Source: Vibrio nigripulchritudo ATCC 27043 (GTDB lineage Bacteria; Pseudomonadota; Gammaproteobacteria; Enterobacterales; Vibrionaceae). From it: a DNA stretch of 64,000 nt. The stretch covers positions 1 to 64,000 of the forward strand of contig NZ_AFWJ01000057.1 in assembly GCF_000222685.1 (NCBI RefSeq), read 5' to 3'. The notes below the pieces were generated by a model. The model did not search any database. It saw nothing but the letters and a program-made list of their open reading frames with translations, and was not told the DNA's origin. A program made the translations under genes and the position numbers. Shown one piece after another: positions 55,843-64,000 of this stretch (position 1 is its first letter; every line of letters begins with the position of its first letter).

Positions 55843-57009
55843 ATGAATTTGCATGAATACCAAGCCAAACAGCTGTTTGCAGAATTCGGTTTGCCTGTGC
55901 CGGAAGGCTACGCATGTGACACACCTCAGGAAGCTTTCGAAGCTGCAGGTCGCATCAGTACTGAGAAGAAAGTTGTAAAGTGTCAGGTTCACGCTGGTGG
56001 ACGTGGTAAAGCGGGCGGTGTTGAACTGCACGATACAAAAGATGGCGTAAAAGAATTTGCGCAAAAGTGGCTAGGTAAAAACCTAGTGACATACCAAACA
56101 GATGCTAACGGTCAGCCAGTTACTAAGATTTTGGTTGAAGAAGCGTCTAACATTGCTAACGAACTTTACCTGGGTGCGGTTGTAGACCGTGCGACTCGTA
56201 AAATCGTATTCATGGCATCCACTGAAGGTGGTGTTGAAATCGAGAAAGTAGCGGAAGAAACGCCAGAGTTGATTCACAAAGCTGCTATCGATCCACTTGT
56301 AGGTCCTCAAGCATACCAAGGTCGCGAGCTTGCTTTCAAACTTGGTCTTGAAGGTAACCAAATCAAACAGTTCACTAAGATCTTCATGGGTCTTGGTTCT
56401 ATGTTCTCTAAGCACGACCTAGCGCTTCTGGAAATCAACCCTCTAGTAGTGACTGGTGAAGGCGACCTTCTGTGTCTTGACGGCAAAATCAACATTGATT
56501 CTAACGCAATGTACCGTCAGCCAAAGCTTCGTGAAATGCACGATCCATCTCAAGAAGATGAGCGTGAAGCACATGCAGCTCAGTGGGAACTGAACTACGT
56601 AGCACTAGACGGCAACGTTGGTTGTATGGTTAACGGTGCTGGTCTGGCTATGGGTACGATGGACATCGTAAATTTGCACGGTGGTAAGCCAGCTAACTTC
56701 CTAGATGTAGGTGGCGGTGCGACAAAAGAACGCGTGGCAGAAGCATTCAAGATCATCTTGTCTGATGACAACGTGAAAGCGGTATTGGTAAACATCTTCG
56801 GTGGTATTGTTCGCTGTGACATGATCGCTGAAGGTATTATCGGTGCGGTTAAAGAGGTAGGTGTAAGCGTACCTGTAGTTGTTCGTCTTGAAGGTACTAA
56901 CGCTGACCTAGGTCGTGAAGTACTTGCAAATTCTGATGTTGATATCATTGCTGCTGAGTCGTTAACTGACGCTGCTCAGAAAGTTGTTGCTGCTGTGGAG
57001 GGCAAATAA
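55843..57009 (+). CDS. sucC: Succinyl-CoA synthetase beta subunit
   Basis: 388 residues. ATP-grasp fold starting '[20 protein letters not shown]', with '[11 protein letters not shown]' and the CoA/nucleotide '[16 protein letters not shown]' segment. Pairs with SucD to make ATP or GTP from succinyl-CoA. Its stop overlaps the sucD ATG by one base (TAATG). Confidence 0.97.
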   Translation: MNLHEYQAKQLFAEFGLPVPEGYACDTPQEAFEAAGRISTEKKVVKCQVHAGGRGKAGGVELHDTKDGVKEFAQKWLGKNLVTYQTDANGQPVTKILVEEASNIANELYLGAVVDRATRKIVFMASTEGGVEIEKVAEETPELIHKAAIDPLVGPQAYQGRELAFKLGLEGNQIKQFTKIFMGLGSMFSKHDLALLEINPLVVTGEGDLLCLDGKINIDSNAMYRQPKLREMHDPSQEDEREAHAAQWELNYVALDGNVGCMVNGAGLAMGTMDIVNLHGGKPANFLDVGGGATKERVAEAFKIILSDDNVKAVLVNIFGGIVRCDMIAEGIIGAVKEVGVSVPVVVRLEGTNADLGREVLANSDVDIIAAESLTDAAQKVVAAVEGK

Positions 57010-57881
57010 TGTCTGTACTAATTAATAAAGACACCAAAGTAATCTGCCAAGGTTTCACTGGTGGTCAGGGTACGTTCCACTCTGAGCAAGCAATCGCTTA
57101 TGGCACGCAAATGGTTGGCGGTGTTTCTCCGGGTAAAGGTGGTCAAACTCACCTTGGTCTTCCAGTATTTAACACTGTGCGTGAAGCTGTCGAAGCGACT
57201 GGCGCAACAGCAACGGTTATCTACGTACCAGCACCTTTCTGTAAAGATGCGATTCTGGAAGCTATCGATGCAGGTATCGAGCTAATCGTGACCATCACTG
57301 AAGGCATTCCAACTACTGACATGATCGATGTGAAAGTGAAGCTAGAAGAAACTGGCGTTCGCATGATCGGTCCTAACTGCCCGGGTGTTATCACTCCTGA
57401 CGAATGTAAGATTGGTATCATGCCTGGTCACATTCACAAGAAAGGTAAAGTGGGCATCGTATCACGTTCAGGTACGCTAACTTACGAAGCAGTTAAGCAA
57501 ACAACCGATGAAGGCTTCGGTCAATCAACGTGTGTTGGTATTGGTGGTGACCCAATCCCAGGTTCTAACTTCATCGATATTCTGAAGTTGTTCCAGGAAG
57601 ATCCAGAAACTGAAGCGATCGTTATGATTGGTGAGATTGGTGGTACAGCTGAAGAAGAAGCAGCAGCGTTCATCAAAGAAAACGTCACTAAGCCAGTAGT
57701 TTCTTACATTGCAGGTGTTACAGCGCCTCCTGGTAAGCGTATGGGTCACGCAGGTGCAATCATCTCTGGTGGTAAAGGTACAGCGGAAGACAAGTTTGCA
57801 GCTCTTGAAGCGGCAGGCGTGAAGACGACTAAGTCTCTGGCTGAAATCGGCAAAGCACTTCGCGAAGTGACTGGCTGGTAA
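57009..57881 (+). CDS. sucD: Succinyl-CoA synthetase alpha subunit
   Basis: 290 residues. CoA-binding '[14 protein letters not shown]' (about 17-30) and the phosphorylated histidine in '[16 protein letters not shown]' (near 247). Last gene of the sdh-suc cluster, closed by a strong terminator. Confidence 0.97.
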   Translation: MSVLINKDTKVICQGFTGGQGTFHSEQAIAYGTQMVGGVSPGKGGQTHLGLPVFNTVREAVEATGATATVIYVPAPFCKDAILEAIDAGIELIVTITEGIPTTDMIDVKVKLEETGVRMIGPNCPGVITPDECKIGIMPGHIHKKGKVGIVSRSGTLTYEAVKQTTDEGFGQSTCVGIGGDPIPGSNFIDILKLFQEDPETEAIVMIGEIGGTAEEEAAAFIKENVTKPVVSYIAGVTAPPGKRMGHAGAIISGGKGTAEDKFAALEAAGVKTTKSLAEIGKALREVTGW

Positions 57882-57900
57882 GTCAAAGCTGAAAATGAAA

Positions 57901-57927
57901 AACCGGAGCTGAGCCTCCGGTTTTTTT
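57901..57927 (+). terminator. Terminator of the suc operon
   Basis: AACCGGAG (57901-57908) and CTCCGGTT (57915-57922), 6-base loop, then T7. Confidence 0.95.
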
Positions 57928-57951
57928 GTGCCTTACAATTTTAAGAGCGGC

Positions 57952-59010
57952 CTAGAAGGGCACTTCAAGAGATTTTAAAGTCTGGGCGGCGTCGAGGTTA
58001 TCTAACCCATCAACATTCACTGTGTTTGAACCGAGAAGCCCATAGCGCTCGATTGAAGTGTGCGTGTATAAACCTATACAGTTTGCGCCTGCCGCATCCG
58101 CCAGATGCAACGGACCAGTATCACAGCAAATAAACCCATCCATTTGTTTAAGAACCGCGGCCAGCAGGCGCATATCTTTAGATTGATAGGTTTGTGTTTC
58201 TGGATTTAAAGGTGCGGGAATATCGGGACTTAGGATCTCTACCCAGTTGACCTGTTTACCTGTGACTTCATCAAATTTAGACAAAATATTCTGCCAGGTA
58301 GCCTCATCCAATTGCTTTTCGCCACGAGCTCCTCGGAAATACGCTAGAGTAATAGTACTTTCTTTCTTCAGCTCAGACGCGATAGCTTCTGCTTGTCTGG
58401 TTTCATCTTCTGAAAACGCCATAGTGTGGTCGTATTGCTCTTCCAGCTTGATACCCATGCCTTTAAGCACATCCAGACTTTCTAATGCGGCATGAGGGTG
58501 GCGAATCGGAAGAGGAGAGGAGTGCGGAGCAGCTGGCAGTCGGTCTTTTGCGTATTCAGAGACTTTGTTGCGGGCATCCAGCATCGAAGACATCATGCTG
58601 TCCGTGACTGATGAATAAGGCACGATGACTAAGTCGTAAGTGTTTTTTCTAAGATCAAAAATGCACTTCAACCAGCTTGCGATTTGTTTAAATGAAAAGC
58701 TGGAGTAATCGAATCTGCCTAGTCCCATATGCTGAAAGAACTGTCCTTGCCATGGTTCGCGCAGAAGTAAGTCGATTTTAGCGTCGGGATATTGCTTTTT
58801 AAGTTCTCGAATAAAAGGCAACATGAAGAACATATTTCCGATTCGCTTATTGTTACGAATCAACAGGATATGTTTCACTTGGTCTTTATCCAGAAGCTCA
58901 GGTTCTAATGATCGGTTATTGCTTAATATTTTATAAAGCAAGATTTCAGAAGAGCCCATTTTGTCCCGACGATAGCTGTCAAAACGGCGAAGCGCATTTC
59001 TTAAAGTCAT
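57952..59010 (-). CDS. Glycosyltransferase family 9 (heptosyltransferase-like)
   Basis: 352 residues with two Rossmann-like halves. The GT9 C-terminal signature 'CCDTGPLHLADAAGANCIGLY' (about 300-320, here in 20-residue form without the first C) is clear. The N-terminal 'LIRNNKRIGNMFFMLP' (50-65) aligns with the WaaC/WaaF loop that carries the catalytic aspartate after Gly, but here that residue is Asn59. Family members add heptose or similar sugars to LPS core or glycans. It is divergent from the MsbA-like gene, so an envelope role is plausible; donor and acceptor are unknown. Confidence 0.82.
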   Translation of the reverse strand: MTLRNALRRFDSYRRDKMGSSEILLYKILSNNRSLEPELLDKDQVKHILLIRNNKRIGNMFFMLPFIRELKKQYPDAKIDLLLREPWQGQFFQHMGLGRFDYSSFSFKQIASWLKCIFDLRKNTYDLVIVPYSSVTDSMMSSMLDARNKVSEYAKDRLPAAPHSSPLPIRHPHAALESLDVLKGMGIKLEEQYDHTMAFSEDETRQAEAIASELKKESTITLAYFRGARGEKQLDEATWQNILSKFDEVTGKQVNWVEILSPDIPAPLNPETQTYQSKDMRLLAAVLKQMDGFICCDTGPLHLADAAGANCIGLYTHTSIERYGLLGSNTVNVDGLDNLDAAQTLKSLEVPF

Positions 59011-59169
59011 AAATTCTTTCTAAATGATGGATTAGCTGAAGTCACGCACAGAATTGACGGACTTTAGCAAGCATTTTTGAGCAGATCCAGCGGCAGTTTT
59101 GATGACAAAAGTACAATACACAGACCGAATTAATGGTAATCTAGCGCAAAAAATTTCTATGTAACACTT

Positions 59170-60933
59170 ATGTCTGTCATTAAAGATAAGAAAAACCTAG
59201 AGCAATTTAAGCGGTTATGGCCCTATATCAGCGTATATAAGCTGGCAATTGGTGCTGCTATTGTTGCACTGGCGATTAACGCATTAAGCGATATCTACAT
59301 GCTTTCTCTGCTGAAACCCATCCTAGACGAAGGGTTTGGCGACTTAGAGTCTAACTACCTTAAAATCCTTCCATTTATTATCTTGGGTGTTGCACTTCTG
59401 CGTGGCTGTAGTGGCTTTGTTTATGGATACCTTTTAAGTTGGGTGTCCAGCAATATTGTGATGAAGCTGCGCAGACAGCTATTTAATCATTTGATGAAAA
59501 TGCCCGTTTCCTACTTCAGTAAAGAATCGACGGGAACACTGCTTTCTAAAATCACCTACGACACAGAGCAAGTGGCTGGCGCGACATCCAGCACGCTAAT
59601 CACGCTTGTGCGCGAAATTGTGACTATTGTTGGTTTACTTGGACTGATGTTCTGGACGAGCTGGCAGCTATCTTCTGTGCTTCTCGTTGTTTGCCCTGTC
59701 ATTGGTATTCTGATTAGCGTGATTTCTAAGCGTCTTAAGAAGGTCAGTAAGAACATTCAAGACGAAATGGGGAATCTGGCGACCAGCTCCGAACAAATGC
59801 TCAAAGGGCACAAAGAAGTGCTGAGCTTTGGTGGTCAGAAGAAAGAAGTCAGCCGTTTTGAAGGCGTTTCTAATCAGGTTCGCCAGCAGAACATGAAGCT
59901 GATTGTGGCTCAGCAAATCTCAAACCCGGTCATACAGACGGTTGCATCCTTTGCATTGGTGGCCGTGCTCTATATCGCGAGTATGGATAACATTCACAAT
60001 ACACTGTCAGCTGGTACCTTTACCGTAGTGTTTGCCGCTATGTACAGTTTGTTACGCCCTTTACGTGGACTCACCAATGTTCTGTCTGAGTTCCAGCGCG
60101 GTATGGCGGCGTGTGAATCTTTGTTTGATATTCTGGATAAACCAACGGAAAACAATACTGGAACCGTTACAAAAGCCCATACAGAAGGGCACATTCGATT
60201 TGACGGCGTGAGCTTTAGTTATGAGGAAAATACCAGTAAAGCTCTGAATAACGTTTCCATCGACATTCCTACAAACAAAATGACAGCCATAGTAGGGCGT
60301 TCTGGCTCAGGTAAAAGTACCCTGGTCCAACTGCTTCCACGTTTGTATTCAGTTAACGAAGGGGCGGTTTACCTGGATGATGTGAATGTTGAAGAGTTCG
60401 AACTGTCCAACCTAAGAACACACATTAGCTCGGTATCGCAAGATATTCATTTGTTCAGTGATTCCATAGCCAACAATATTGCCTACCCAGCTTTGGAAAA
60501 TGCCGATCGCGCTGAAATAGAAAAAGCAGCGAAACTGGCTAATGCACATGAGTTTATCGAAAAATTGCCGGATGGATACGATACAGAAATCGGGCAAAAT
60601 GGCGTCACTCTGTCGGGTGGTCAACGCCAGAGACTTGCCATTGCGCGTGCATTACTTAAGCAGTCTAAGGTATTGATTCTGGACGAAGCGACTTCGGCAC
60701 TGGATACGGAATCGGAAAAAGCCATCCAAAGCGCACTGGCAAATATTCAACGCGAGAAAACTCTGGTTGTAATTGCCCACCGACTTTCGACCATTGAGCA
60801 TGCCGACAACATCATAGTGATTGAACAAGGTGAAGTTTCTGGTCAGGGAACTCATCAAGAGCTATTACAAAACAATCCAGTCTATTCAAGGCTTTACCAA
60901 AGCCTCAAGTCGAAAGAAGAAGAGCAGGCATAG
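59170..60933 (+). CDS. MsbA-like lipid/multidrug ABC exporter (possible paralogue)
   Basis: 587 residues: six membrane helices (about 20-310), then an ATPase domain with Walker A GRSGSGKST, signature 'LSGGQRQRLAIARALL', Walker B 'VLILDEATSALD' and H-loop 'VIAHRLST'. The transmembrane part keeps MsbA features such as 'LLKPILDEGFG' and 'SWVSSNIVMKLRRQLFNH'. MsbA flips core-lipid A across the inner membrane. Two things suggest a second copy: many positions differ from the Vibrio MsbA I recall, and lpxK does not follow. The ribosome site is poor. A hairpin overlaps its stop. Confidence 0.85.
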   Translation: MSVIKDKKNLEQFKRLWPYISVYKLAIGAAIVALAINALSDIYMLSLLKPILDEGFGDLESNYLKILPFIILGVALLRGCSGFVYGYLLSWVSSNIVMKLRRQLFNHLMKMPVSYFSKESTGTLLSKITYDTEQVAGATSSTLITLVREIVTIVGLLGLMFWTSWQLSSVLLVVCPVIGILISVISKRLKKVSKNIQDEMGNLATSSEQMLKGHKEVLSFGGQKKEVSRFEGVSNQVRQQNMKLIVAQQISNPVIQTVASFALVAVLYIASMDNIHNTLSAGTFTVVFAAMYSLLRPLRGLTNVLSEFQRGMAACESLFDILDKPTENNTGTVTKAHTEGHIRFDGVSFSYEENTSKALNNVSIDIPTNKMTAIVGRSGSGKSTLVQLLPRLYSVNEGAVYLDDVNVEEFELSNLRTHISSVSQDIHLFSDSIANNIAYPALENADRAEIEKAAKLANAHEFIEKLPDGYDTEIGQNGVTLSGGQRQRLAIARALLKQSKVLILDEATSALDTESEKAIQSALANIQREKTLVVIAHRLSTIEHADNIIVIEQGEVSGQGTHQELLQNNPVYSRLYQSLKSKEEEQA

Positions 60934-60944
60934 CCTGCTCTTCT
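60918..60944 (+). terminator. Hairpin at the end of the MsbA-like gene
   Basis: AGAAGAGCAGGC (60918-60929) and GCCTGCTCTTCT (60933-60944), 12 perfect pairs around ATA, including the stop codon; the tail is only weakly T-rich. Confidence 0.75.
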
Positions 60945-61066
60945 CTTATCTGAACAATCTGTGACAATACGTTTAGCCAAACATATTGATTCAACTGTTA
61001 TTAATTTATAGCATCCCGTAGATCCCATGACCACATCAGAATTTTATATTAATAGGTCACTCTTCT

Positions 61067-62695
61067 ATGGTGTATTTTACTTCAAATTCTCAAGAGATTT
61101 CCTCTGAGACTGCTGCCAGGACTGATCGAGCTTCCAAAGTCGAAGACTTCTTTAACGGCAAAGCCGATTTAACGGCACTTGCAGCGATTGAAGAAACACT
61201 GCAACACGATTACGAATACTTCCTCTGCAAACTGTCTGACGTAGCAGTTTCTGGTCATTCAACGGATTTTGAGGTGCCAGAATCCCCCCTGACTACAGAA
61301 GCATTTTGCAATTTCCTGCAGGGCCTGCTCACTTGCAGTGCCCCTGTTTTTTCTCCTGAATTCGTCGGACACATGACCTCTGCTTTACCTAAGCATGCCA
61401 TCATGATGTCCAAAATCCTGGCGGCAACAAATCAGAATGTCGTTAAGGTTGAAACGTCCAATCAGTTCACGGCGCTTGAAAAAAGCATCATTAACTATTT
61501 CCACAAGCTCTGTTATCAATCGGATTACTCTGAGGGTTCAATCTCATCAGAACTTAGCCTGGGAAACTTTTGCTCTGGCGGAACAGTTGCCAATCTTTCT
61601 GCACTGTGGGTTGCACGAAATCGAGCTTTAGGAGCCAATGTTGGAGAGGTAGGCTTACTCAAGGCACTTAAAGATTGCCCTTACGATGATCTGGCTATCG
61701 TGGTCTCGGAAAGTGGTCACTATTCACTAAAAAAAGCCGCGGACTTACTGGGTATCGGCAAAGAGAGCCTCATTGCGGTGAAAACCGACTCTCACCACAA
61801 GATAGACATTGCTGACCTTCGCAAGACGTTATCCAGGCTGCGCGACGACAACATCGGAGTACTTGCCATTGTCGGCGTTGCGGGCGCCACTGAAACAGGG
61901 GTTATTGACCCTCTGAATGAGATGGCGGATTTGGCGCGTGAATACCAGTGCCACTTTCATGTCGATGCTGCGTGGGGCGGAGCGAGCTTGCTGTCCGATC
62001 AGCACCGTGAACTGTTTTCTGGGATTGAAAAAGCGGACTCCGTCACTATCGACGCCCACAAGCAGCTTTATGTCCCAATGGGAGCGGGCATGGTGCTGTT
62101 CAAAGATCCTCATGTCGTTCAGTCAATTTCGCATCATGCTAACTACATCATCAGAAAAGGCTCTGATGATTTAGGTGCCCATACTATCGAAGGGTCTCGT
62201 GGTGCAGTCGCCGCTATGGTGGCGGCAAACCTTGCGTTGTTGGGTAAAAAAGGGATGTCTCAACTGATTGATAACAGTATTGAGAAAGCCAAAGCACTGG
62301 CAACACATATAGCGACCCTGACTGACTTTGAGCTGACCAGTGACCCTACGCTTTGCATTCTCACCTATCGATACGCCCCTGATTCTCTGATGTCATCTCT
62401 GAATCTGCTGGATGCAGAATCCCGTTATGCCGCGTTGGAGATGTTAGACGAGCTTAATAAAGAGATACAGGAAACCCAGCGTGATACTGGTATTGGGTTT
62501 GTGTCCCGTACCAAGATTCGAGTTAACAAAGAAGAACAAAAGCGCGTTGTGTTTCGCGTTGTACTGGCGAACCCTCTAACTCAAATGTCCCACCTGACTG
62601 CCATTCTCGATGAACAAATCCGCATCGCCAGTCAGAGTGAAGGTTTAACGAAACTCAACCAGTACATCCAGCACTCGTTAAAGCGTTCCGCATAA
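61067..62695 (+). CDS. PanP-like PLP-dependent decarboxylase
   Basis: 542 residues, group II PLP decarboxylase fold. 'GNFCSGGTVANLSALWVARN' (166-185), PLP-aspartate in 'FHVDAAWGGASLLS' (about 297-310) and the Schiff-base Lys332 in 'TIDAHKQLYVPMGAG'. It resembles the vibrio aspartate 1-decarboxylase PanP, which makes beta-alanine for CoA, and shares its 'GHMTSALP' and 'HTIEGSRGA'-type segments, but differs at many positions and lies upstream of an adenylation-domain gene. It may be a paralogue with aspartate, glutamate or diaminobutyrate as substrate. Starts with ATG; ribosome site weak. Confidence 0.82.
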   Translation: MVYFTSNSQEISSETAARTDRASKVEDFFNGKADLTALAAIEETLQHDYEYFLCKLSDVAVSGHSTDFEVPESPLTTEAFCNFLQGLLTCSAPVFSPEFVGHMTSALPKHAIMMSKILAATNQNVVKVETSNQFTALEKSIINYFHKLCYQSDYSEGSISSELSLGNFCSGGTVANLSALWVARNRALGANVGEVGLLKALKDCPYDDLAIVVSESGHYSLKKAADLLGIGKESLIAVKTDSHHKIDIADLRKTLSRLRDDNIGVLAIVGVAGATETGVIDPLNEMADLAREYQCHFHVDAAWGGASLLSDQHRELFSGIEKADSVTIDAHKQLYVPMGAGMVLFKDPHVVQSISHHANYIIRKGSDDLGAHTIEGSRGAVAAMVAANLALLGKKGMSQLIDNSIEKAKALATHIATLTDFELTSDPTLCILTYRYAPDSLMSSLNLLDAESRYAALEMLDELNKEIQETQRDTGIGFVSRTKIRVNKEEQKRVVFRVVLANPLTQMSHLTAILDEQIRIASQSEGLTKLNQYIQHSLKRSA

Positions 62696-62711
62696 TAAAT
62701 AGTTGAAGTTT

Positions 62712-64000
62712 ATGAGAGAACAGATCTACCAAACCGTAAAAGCGTCAGCGAACCAGCCTGCGCTATGGGTTGCCAATCAGCATTACAGTTACCAAGAGCT
62801 AACGGGACGAGCGAGCCGAATCGGTGAGGCTTGCGTTTCACTCGGAACCGAAAAGGTGGCGATTCTTGCGCACCGCAGTTTCTACGCTTATGCCAGCGTA
62901 TTAGGGTGCTATCTGGCTGGCTTAGCCTGGGTACCGATGAATAATAAAAAGTCGCCTGCTCAGCTCGCCGAGATCATGCAGGATACCGCAACTCAGGTCT
63001 TGGTTTGTGATGCAAACCACCAGAGGTTGTTGAGGCTGATGCTTGAAGAAGCAGAACAAAGCTGGACAATCCTCTTCGATTCGGACATCGATCTTGATGA
63101 ATGGGAACAAACATTTCCCGCGCACAGCTTTCAGGTTTTAGATGAACCACTAGCCTCAACAGAGGTGCTTCGCCCGGTTCAAGACGATTCGCTGGCTTAC
63201 ATCATGCACACCTCAGGTTCAACGGGGAAACCCAAGCGAATTCCAATCTCGTATCACAACCTTTCGTGTTACTTAGAGAATATTCGTGATGCGCTTCCGT
63301 TAGAAGCGTCTGACCGCGTTGCCCAGTTTTCAGATCTTAGTTTTGATCTATCAATACACGATATGTTTTCTGCCTGGATGCACGGTGCCTGCTTATATTG
63401 TGTGCCAGAGATCCTGAAAACCAATCCGGTTCAGTTTATTCGCCACCACGAAATTACCACTTGGTTATCCGTTCCGTCCGTCATTGATTTGTCCATGCAG
63501 CGTGATGCGCTAGAACCGGGTTCAATTCCATCATTAAAACTAAGCATTTTTTGTGGTCAGGCACTTGCCACTGATTTGGCTCATCAGTGGCAGCAAGCCA
63601 CAGGGCAAAAGGTGGTCAATATTTATGGACCTACCGAGTGTACTGTCACGGTCACAGCACATACGTATTCCCCTGAACACGACAGTGATCAGATTTCAGT
63701 CCCTGTTGGTAACGCGTTTCGTAAAGATACCTTGGCCATTGCCAATGAAGCGGGAACACCCGTGCTTATTGAGTCACTGAAAGGTGAGACTCAGGGAGAG
63801 CTTTTCATCCGAGGTGTTCAGCTAGCAGGCGAGTACTGGAATGACGATGAAAATACTCAACGTGCTTATTTTACCGATGGTGCCGGCACTCTCTGGTACA
63901 AAACCGGCGACCTTGTGAAATGGGACACTAACGTACTTCACCACCTCGGGCGCAATGATCATCAGGTCAAAATTGCGGGTCACCGTGTAGAGCTAGGTGA
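62712..64000 (+). CDS. Amino-acid adenylation domain protein (partial, cut by window end)
   Basis: The frame is open from the ATG at 62712 to the window end (429 codons). Adenylation-domain core motifs appear in order: 'YIMHTSGSTGKPK' (A3), 'FSDLSFDLSIHDMF' (A4), 'NIYGPTECTV' (A5), 'GELFIRGVQLAGEYW' (A6), 'WYKTGDLV' (A7) and 'GRNDHQVKIAGHRVELG' (A8). The style, with 'IFCGQALATDLAHQW', recalls DltA-like stand-alone ligases and some NRPS domains. It should activate an amino or related acid as AMP ester and load a carrier thiol. The gene begins 16 bases after the decarboxylase, hence co-transcribed. What follows A8 is outside the window. Confidence 0.9.
   Translation, partial: MREQIYQTVKASANQPALWVANQHYSYQELTGRASRIGEACVSLGTEKVAILAHRSFYAYASVLGCYLAGLAWVPMNNKKSPAQLAEIMQDTATQVLVCDANHQRLLRLMLEEAEQSWTILFDSDIDLDEWEQTFPAHSFQVLDEPLASTEVLRPVQDDSLAYIMHTSGSTGKPKRIPISYHNLSCYLENIRDALPLEASDRVAQFSDLSFDLSIHDMFSAWMHGACLYCVPEILKTNPVQFIRHHEITTWLSVPSVIDLSMQRDALEPGSIPSLKLSIFCGQALATDLAHQWQQATGQKVVNIYGPTECTVTVTAHTYSPEHDSDQISVPVGNAFRKDTLAIANEAGTPVLIESLKGETQGELFIRGVQLAGEYWNDDENTQRAYFTDGAGTLWYKTGDLVKWDTNVLHHLGRNDHQVKIAGHRVELG

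Overview
The window is a chromosomal segment from a Vibrio (Gammaproteobacteria). The case rests on a toxRS pair facing htpG, on E. coli-like gene strings with Vibrio-type details (fur-fldA-ybfF-seqA-pgm, gltA facing sdhCDAB-sucABCD, nagE facing nagBAC), on a Vibrio-type PanP-like decarboxylase, and on dispersed palindromic repeats of the kind common in Vibrio intergenic DNA. Most of the window is core genome. Species cannot be fixed from the sequence alone.

Layout. 1-5.8 kb: a DUF2057 gene, then cueR, nfeD, qmcA, cnoX, ybbO and yfcH, which keeps the E. coli ybb gene order without fetAB; a 20-codon membrane-peptide ORF lies between cnoX and ybbO. 5.9-8.4 kb: a tightly coupled operon of two DUF1538 membrane proteins (UmpA/UmpB type), a PII-like protein and a CBS-domain protein. 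8.4-19.9 kb: yfcE, a SelW-like protein, a TauE/SafE permease, toxRS, htpG with a good sigma-32 promoter, adk, hemH, a POT peptide transporter, rfaH and asnB. 20.1-30.7 kb: an accessory catabolic locus with a GntR/UTRA regulator, then an operon of SDR dehydrogenase, class II aldolase, CUT2 sugar ABC transporter (binding protein, double ATPase, two permeases), PfkB kinase, a second SDR and a flavin monooxygenase, closed by a strong terminator. 30.8-37.7 kb: a Kef-type antiporter, a dispersed repeat, and the N-acetylglucosamine regulon (nagBAC against nagE, with CRP and NagC sites between). 37.8-46.5 kb: glnS, fur, a DUF4442 gene, fldA, a DUF2788 gene, ybfF, seqA, pgm, a DUF1853 gene and a Nif3-like gene. 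46.6-57.9 kb: gltA and the sdhCDAB-sucABCD TCA-cycle cluster. 58-64 kb: a GT9 glycosyltransferase, an MsbA-like exporter that looks like a diverged paralogue, a PanP-like decarboxylase and an amino-acid adenylation domain cut by the window end.

Two stretches look most worth follow-up. One is the 21.4-30.7 kb operon, whose gene set predicts uptake, oxidation, phosphorylation and aldol cleavage of an unidentified carbohydrate, with an unexplained flavin monooxygenase. The other is the 58-64 kb end, where an amino-acid decarboxylase, an adenylation enzyme and an MsbA-like exporter sit together and suggest an amine- or beta-alanine-containing product or envelope modification. The DUF1538/PII/CBS operon is a third, partly understood system. 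No tRNA, rRNA, CRISPR array, insertion sequence or prophage was seen.
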